From Brevundimonas sp. (GTDB taxonomy: Bacteria; Pseudomonadota; Alphaproteobacteria; Caulobacterales; Caulobacteraceae), in contig JAVHYH010000058.1 of NCBI GenBank assembly GCA_031119155.1, forward strand, positions 1 through 15,344: a stretch of DNA of 15,344 nucleotides, given 5' to 3'. Position numbers and translations under genes: made by a program. Within the stretch, counting starts at the first letter, position 1, and each line of letters begins with the position of its first letter. Shown piece after piece: positions 11,691 to 15,344 of the stretch. The notes below the pieces were generated by a model. That model ran no database searches. It was not told the DNA's origin and worked only from the letters and a program-made list of their open reading frames with translations.

Positions 11691-12635
11691 TAAGTCGGCT
11701 TGACGGCTCTTCGGTGGGCCACCTCAAAGGGCTTCGGCGACAGTCCCGTTCACGGCGCTGTTCTGGTGACAGGGTATCGACGCCGGGGCTTCTCCGGAAT
11801 GAGGCGTTGAGCAGGCTCCGCCTGACAAGCTTGAACGCCCCGCCAGAGGGTCCCGACACCCGGCAGCGCAGCTTCCGCTTTGACAGGGGGAGACTGGACA
11901 GGCCATCGCCCCCATAAATGTTCGGCTCTGTCGAAACCTGAATTAGCGTGCTAGCTCGCCCCGCTGGGGGACGGACCAGTTGGACCGGGAACTCCGGCAA
12001 CCCTTTCCGAACCCTCGCGGCTCCGGATCGGGTTGCCGACTTCCGCTGATCAATGACCGCCTGGACGTCTTCAACCCGGTCAGGCGCGCTGCGCCTGGCG
12101 ACGGCAGGTCAACACCGGCTGCCGCCGGGCGGTCCGTCCTGCGGCATTCCGCCCCTGCGTCCCTCCGCCGACTTCACACATCCGGCGCGGCTGTTAGCGT
12201 GACTGGGCGGACAGTTCTGGCCTTGGAGTTGTCCGCCGCGACCCGGCTGCCTCCCCAAGATCTCGGTCGGGTCGCATTCTTCCATTTTTTCAGATTCACG
12301 ACTGCAGCGGCCGCCCCTCCCGGTGCGTCCGGATGGCGATGGAGCTTGCCCGGCCATCTCCGGCCGGGCGTTCGGGGTATCCGAAGGCCGCCGACATAAG
12401 CTAATCCCGCCCAGCTCGGCATTGACCATGAGCCCGGTCGCGCTTTTATCACGATGATCGCGGGGTCTGGCGCTTCGTCGACAGGGGTCCCAGGACCGTG
12501 CCCTGGGATCCGGAATTCCTGGCGGTCGGCATTGATCGAGCCGTTTCTCACGCTGCTGATCCGCCGATAGGCGCTGCGGGGCCTGTCAGCGGCCAGGTCT
12601 CGACCGGGGCTCTCGCCGCTCGAGGGGGATGGTAT
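11691..12635. other. Long stretch without a convincing gene
   Basis: This stretch of about 945 bp has open frames on both strands, but none shows the third-position G/C bias, ribosome binding site or family motif seen in the real genes nearby. Base composition is less GC-biased, with a T6 run at about 12285-12290. It holds several inverted repeats (12081-12097, 12348-12369, 12488-12508) and an imperfect direct repeat around cggcattga (about 12416-12434 and 12526-12543). It may hold decayed genes or small RNAs; nothing can be named. Confidence 0.5.
12348..12369. repeat. Perfect inverted repeat (hairpin) in non-coding region
   Basis: GCCCGGCC, 6 nt (ATCTCC), then GGCCGGGC make an 8-bp stem with a 6-nt loop. 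There is no U tract on either side. Another compact inverted repeat, CAGGCGC-GCT-GCGCCTG, lies at 12081-12097, and TCCCAGG-N7-CCTGGGA at 12488-12508. Confidence 0.6.
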
Positions 12636-12884
12636 TCAGGCTCGCCGGATGCGGTAGGGACCGTGCCGCCTCGGCAGAATCCGTCCCTTCCAGCTCAATC
12701 GAACCCTACCTTCGGACTGCAACTGGTCGATCGCATCGTGGACGGTGGGCATATGCTTGCGCCAGATGGCCGGCTCGCCCGCATCGGCCGCCAGGGCCCG
12801 GGCGACTTCGCTCGGACACAGGGTGGCGTCCCGGGCGCGGTGTTCGAGGAGCGTCAGAACCAGTTGTTTCGCATCCCTGTTCAT
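12636..12884 (-). CDS. DUF3253 domain protein
   Basis: An 82-residue basic protein with the DUF3253 signature: a first helix, then CPSEVAR (residues 23-29), W-R-x-x-M-P-x-V (41-48), a helix Q-L-Q-S-E-G-R, and the strands VRLSWKGR with G-P-Y-R-I-R at the end. The layout is that of a winged-helix-like fold; function is unknown in the family. ATG 12884 is preceded by a good GAGGTGG at a spacing of 5 nt. The upstream leader contains a small hairpin, CCCCTC-N5-GAGGGG (12900-12916). It is monocistronic on the minus strand. Confidence 0.85.
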   Translation of the reverse strand: MNRDAKQLVLTLLEHRARDATLCPSEVARALAADAGEPAIWRKHMPTVHDAIDQLQSEGRVRLSWKGRILPRRHGPYRIRRA

Positions 12885-12966
12885 CGGGCCACCTCAAGTC
12901 CCCTCTTCCCGAGGGGCCTCACACAAACGCTCGAAACGCGACCGGGTCCGGACCAATGCGATCGCC

Positions 12967-13026
12967 GCCAGTGAGACCGAGGCCAGTGAGAGCGAGGTCG
13001 GTAAGAGCGGGGCCATTGATATCGAA
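12967..13026 (+). repeat. 15-bp tandem repeat, four degenerate copies
   Basis: Units gccagtgagaccgag, gccagtgagagcgag, gtcggtaagagcggg and gccattgatatcgaa follow one another without gaps. The first two differ at one base and the last two are diverged. The unit length is a multiple of three, yet no supported gene covers it. It lies between the divergent DUF3253 gene and the 70-residue hypothetical. Confidence 0.65.
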
Positions 13027-13106
13027 GCGGCAAGCGCGCCGCTGATTTCGTCCCTGGACGAGGGAGAGGCTTGGCGCAGACGTCCTGCCCTGTCAGAGGG
13101 TGGTCC

Positions 13107-13319
13107 ATGCCCAAGACAGACGACACAATCCAGGTCAGCCTGATCATTCGAGGCGAGAAGAGAGCGTTCTGGCAGACCACCGCCACGATCGCCTCTGTTC
13201 GGGGCTCAGATGTGGTCATGGATGGTTTTGATCGCCCTGTGACGACGTCCATCGGCGAACTGAAGCCCGCCGGCGCAAACCGTTGGAACCTCGTCTGGGA
13301 AATCCGCACTCGACCTTGA
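13107..13319 (+). CDS. Hypothetical protein, 70 residues
   Basis: From ATG 13107 (AGAGGG upstream) the frame reads MPKTDDTIQVSLIIRGEKR, then alternating beta-like segments (AFWQTTATIAS, SDVVMDGFDRPV, NRWNLVWEIR). It looks like a small all-beta domain without signal peptide or membrane segment. No family is recognised. An in-frame GTG at 13071 would add 12 residues but has no better site. It is followed after 43 bp by the helix-hairpin-helix gene on the same strand, and the two may form an operon. Confidence 0.6.
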   Translation: MPKTDDTIQVSLIIRGEKRAFWQTTATIASVRGSDVVMDGFDRPVTTSIGELKPAGANRWNLVWEIRTRP

Positions 13320-13362
13320 GACGTACGATCAAACGCCTGCGCATCGCGCCCTGGAGAACCAC

Positions 13363-13545
13363 GTGATTGACCTTAACCGGGCGACAGCCGCTGAACTCGA
13401 CGCCGTTCCCCAGCTCCAGGGGCATGGTTTCGAGATCGTCCGGTATCGCGAAGAGCGCGGGCGGTTCGATGAGGATCGCCAGTTGGAGGAAGTGCCGGGG
13501 CTGGCGGGGAAATGGGATGGCGCCCAGGTCACGGTGGGGATCTGA
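13363..13545 (+). CDS. ComEA-like helix-hairpin-helix mini-protein
   Basis: A 60-residue protein consisting of almost nothing but one ComEA-type HhH unit: IDLNRATAAELDAVPQL, then IVRYREERGRF, then LEEVPGLAG. In ComEA the same N-x-A-x-x-x-E-L-x-x-x-P pattern and Y-R-E-x-x-G-x-F motif bind DNA non-specifically. There is no signal peptide or membrane anchor here, so a cytoplasmic DNA- or protein-binding role is more likely than DNA uptake. The first hairpin lacks the usual G-I-G (it reads QLQGHG), which may weaken DNA binding. The GTG start has GGAG 7 nt upstream. It is probably cotranscribed with the 70-residue hypothetical. Confidence 0.78.
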   Translation: MIDLNRATAAELDAVPQLQGHGFEIVRYREERGRFDEDRQLEEVPGLAGKWDGAQVTVGI

Positions 13546-13781
13546 GGTTCGGAGCGGCCGCTTCCCTGGCGGAGCCGAGGCCCCCCCGCCCCCCGCTCGC
13601 CGCCCCCTGCTCGTCGCTGACTTGGCGCAATGGCGCGCATGGTTTAGGCGAGAGGCCAGTCCGCCTGACGCCATGATCCCTTCAGATCGGAGCCTGCGGG
13701 CAGCGAGGCGGCTTGTGAGAACCGGGTCGGCATTCCGTCGGCCACGGCCGCGTTTGCGCCTTGTGGCGCCGGGGAATGACG

Positions 13782-14198
13782 ATGATGTTCGACGGGTTTG
13801 CGTTCCAGGCCGGCGCCACGGCCTTCGTCGCCGCCTTCGTGGTGGCGATCCTCTTTTTCTCCGCCTTTAAATTCATCTATCAGCTCATCACGCCCTATCA
13901 TGAGCGGGAGCTCATCCGGCGAGGCAACACCGCCGCTGCAGTGGCCCTCGGCGGCGCATTGATCGGATACGTCCTGCCGCTGGCTTCGGCCCTTTCCCAT
14001 ACGGTCGGTCTCCTGGAGTTCGCCGCCTGGGCCTTGCTGGCCGGGGTAATCCAGATCGTCGCCTTCATCATCGTCAGTCGGGTCCTGTACCGGGCGCTGG
14101 CCGACCGTATCCAGACCGGTGATCTGGCCGCAGGGGTCTATCTCGCGTCCATTTCCATTGGCGTCGGCCTTCTGAACGCCGCCTGCATGACGACCTGA
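13782..14198 (+). CDS. DUF350 (YjfL-type) inner-membrane protein
   Basis: A 138-residue membrane protein with four helices (about 10-32, 50-70, 77-100 and 115-137) arranged as two similar halves, as in DUF350. The first half ends with RRGNTAAAVALGGALIGY and the second with TGDLAAGVYLASISIGVGLLNAACMT; the G-N/D-x-A-A-x repeats are the family hallmark. Function is unknown. Of three nearby ATGs, I chose 13782 because GGGGA lies 6 nt upstream; 13776 would add two residues. The 230 bp upstream include a C-rich tract (about 13580-13610) and no clear promoter. Confidence 0.83.
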   Translation: MMFDGFAFQAGATAFVAAFVVAILFFSAFKFIYQLITPYHERELIRRGNTAAAVALGGALIGYVLPLASALSHTVGLLEFAAWALLAGVIQIVAFIIVSRVLYRALADRIQTGDLAAGVYLASISIGVGLLNAACMTT

Positions 14199-14345
14199 AC
14201 GAACAGCAAAGCGCCCCTGCCCCGCCGGCGCCTGGGCGGCCCTCCAGTCCATCCAACGCCGTGTCGGGCTGAGCCGTTGAATCGCGGCGTCGGCGCCTCG
14301 TCCGATATCGGCAAGGTCCCGCCCCGGCGGGCGCGCGGACCGTCC

Positions 14346-14370
14346 GGAACATCGCGGATTGGGCGCCGTT
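14346..14370 (+). promoter_or_regulatory. Perfect EcfG/SigT-type promoter of the DUF2171 gene
   Basis: GGAAC (14346-14350), a 16-nt spacer and CGTT (14367-14370) match the general-stress sigma consensus exactly. The transcript would begin near 14377, leaving a leader of about 22 nt that contains AAAAGGAGA before ATG 14399. Confidence 0.75.
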
Positions 14371-14398
14371 AGTCGAGACAGCCAAAAGGAGACCCGCC

Positions 14399-14662
14399 AT
14401 GGCCGACCTCTCGCAAATCAAGGAACATATGGACGTCATCGGCGCCGATGGCGTCCATCTGGGCACCGTCGACAAGATCGAGGGCGACCGGATCAAGCTC
14501 ACCAAGGCCGACAGCGGCTCGCACAGCGACCACCATCACTACCTCTCCGGCGGTCTGGTCGCCGAGGTTGAAGGCAATCAGGTCCGCCTGTCCGCGAACG
14601 CCGACAACGCCGCCCTCCTGGAAGAGGAAGAGGCTGGCGAGGCGATCACCGACCGAAAATAG
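14399..14662 (+). CDS. DUF2171 protein, probable general-stress gene
   Basis: An 87-residue acidic, soluble protein. The N-terminal two thirds match DUF2171: IKEHMDVIGADGVHLGTVDKI, then IKLTKAD, a His-rich HSDHHHYLSGGLVAEVEGNQVRLS, and an acidic tail (LEEEEAGEAITD). The fold is a small beta-barrel related to PRC-barrel-like domains; function is unknown. ATG 14399 has an AAAAGGAG ribosome binding site, and a perfect EcfG-type promoter lies 28 nt upstream, so it is likely induced by general stress. It appears monocistronic. Confidence 0.88.
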   Translation: MADLSQIKEHMDVIGADGVHLGTVDKIEGDRIKLTKADSGSHSDHHHYLSGGLVAEVEGNQVRLSANADNAALLEEEEAGEAITDRK

Positions 14663-15121
14663 ATCCCCCAACTGAGTGATCTGACGCTCATCCGATCCGT
14701 GGGCCGCATTCCGTCCGGCGTGGATCGCGCCCTGGATCGGCGAGGGCCGACCTGCATGGAACCTGCCATCCGGCTCAACCAACACGACGACGGATCGTGG
14801 GTGGAACCTGACACGTGTGCGGGTCGAGAGGTCGCTGGCTGTCGGCCGACGCCTGTCGGTCCCGCTTGTCGACGCGCGCCGGGCGCCGGCTCCCTCCGCC
14901 TGCGACAGGCTCGTCCAAGTACGATGACGTCCGTCGAAGTGCTCGCCTGAGGCCATCAAACCCCCGCGCAGTGCCGGACCAGGGCGGTGACGACGGCGCG
15001 CAGCGTCGAGGATGACGGGGACGGTGGATAAACCCATCGGGCGATGGCGCAAGGCTCCCGCTGGCGGACAGGGGAAGGCCCGCTGCCTTCGGGCGACCGG
15101 AGCCGCAGAGGCAAGCGTCGG
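14663..15121. other. Intergenic stretch with no supported gene
   Basis: This stretch of 459 bp lies between DUF2171 and the receiver-domain gene. Short frames on the plus strand (for example 14699-14950) lack a ribosome binding site and family features; the long minus-strand frame is antisense to DUF2171. I see no clear promoter, terminator or RNA. Confidence 0.5.
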
Positions 15122-15344
15122 TCAGGCGGCGCCCAGCCGCGAAGGCGTGTCGGTCATCCGCAGCAGCGACCGGGCGCGCGCCGCGAGCTCCACGCCGGTA
15201 AAGGGCTTGGGCAGCACTTCCGCGCCCTGGGGCAGTCGGCTGTTTCCGAGCTCCTTGTCATAGGCATACCCCGTGACGAACAGGATCTTCAGGTCCGGCC
15301 GATTGCGCCGCCCCGCGTCAACCAGCTGCCTTCCATTCATGCCC
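15122..15344 (-). CDS. Response-regulator receiver domain, C-terminal part (cut by window edge)
   Basis: The visible 74 codons give the C-terminal half of a CheY-like receiver: G-M-N-G-R-Q-L after the (off-window) phosphorylated Asp loop, PDLKILFVTGYA with the conserved Thr, and LPKPFTGVELAARARSLL with the conserved Lys of K-P-F. The frame stays open to the edge, so ATG 15340 is only the Met of GMNG and not the true start. The sequence type is common both in single-domain regulators and in receivers at the end of hybrid histidine kinases; which one applies lies outside the window. After the domain only about 11 residues remain, so no output domain follows. Confidence 0.85.
   Translation of the reverse strand, partial: GMNGRQLVDAGRRNRPDLKILFVTGYAYDKELGNSRLPQGAEVLPKPFTGVELAARARSLLRMTDTPSRLGAA

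Noticed and set aside
11236..12000. 254-codon minus-strand frame
   Set aside because: It is Arg/Ser/Pro-rich without motifs, overlaps the better supported 69-residue gene in another frame, and runs through its terminator.
12174..12551. 125-codon minus-strand frame starting with GTG
   Set aside because: Third codon positions lack the G/C bias of neighbouring genes, there is no ribosome binding site, and hairpins interrupt it. A decayed gene cannot be excluded.
13580..13610. C-rich tract as a phase-variation switch
   Set aside because: The runs are interrupted and lie outside genes and any visible promoter; composition alone explains them.
14369..15052. 227-codon minus-strand frame
   Set aside because: Its distal half is antisense to DUF2171, with the typical shadow composition; the rest has no motif.

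Overview
The window is GC-rich, with densely packed genes, GTG/TTG starts and strong G/C bias at third codon positions. Gene content (caa3-type oxidase with CtaG of the Caa3 type, HWE-family histidine kinase, DUF2171, DUF3253, DUF350) and several promoters of the alphaproteobacterial general-stress type (GGAAC-N16-CGTT) point to an alphaproteobacterium, most likely Caulobacteraceae (Brevundimonas-like). The genus is an inference from gene content. No tRNA, rRNA, CRISPR array or transposase was seen.

Region 1 (1-8323) is a respiratory island. On the minus strand lie a TIGR02587-type membrane protein (cut by the window edge), a sorbosone-dehydrogenase-like beta-propeller lipoprotein and a DUF2231 membrane protein, in a tightly coupled operon. 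Divergent to it are a caa3-type oxidase assembly gene (CtaG), apparently frameshifted, and a cytochrome b561-like gene. The latter runs into a convergent diheme cytochrome c lipoprotein gene with an unusual 152-bp antisense overlap. Divergent from that cytochrome is the oxidase operon: monoheme cytochrome c lipoprotein, CoxB with a fused cytochrome c domain, an 856-residue CoxA with a subunit III-like extension, and a small three-helix membrane protein. All are joined by start/stop overlaps. The likely electron path is periplasmic donor or dehydrogenase, then lipoprotein cytochromes c, then CoxB heme c and CuA, then the CoxA binuclear centre. The catalytic ligands are all present, but the canonical K-channel lysine is replaced by glutamine.

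Region 2 (8324-10912) holds a 12-bp tandem repeat and terminator hairpins between the oxidase operon and a convergent HSL-type alpha/beta hydrolase, followed divergently by a GAF-HWE sensor histidine kinase.

Region 3 (10913-15344) is a loose set of small genes: a one-helix membrane protein, a 69-residue conserved-looking protein with a near-leaderless EcfG-type promoter, an approximately 980-bp non-coding stretch with hairpins, DUF3253, a 70-residue hypothetical, a ComEA-like helix-hairpin-helix mini-protein, DUF350, DUF2171 with a perfect EcfG-type promoter, and the C-terminal end of a response-regulator receiver at the right edge.

The unifying signal I find is a set of five GGAAC-N16-NGTT elements, each placed just upstream of a gene start: the two divergent cytochrome c genes, the hydrolase, the 69-residue protein and DUF2171. 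It suggests that part of this window, possibly including the alternative oxidase, belongs to the general stress response.
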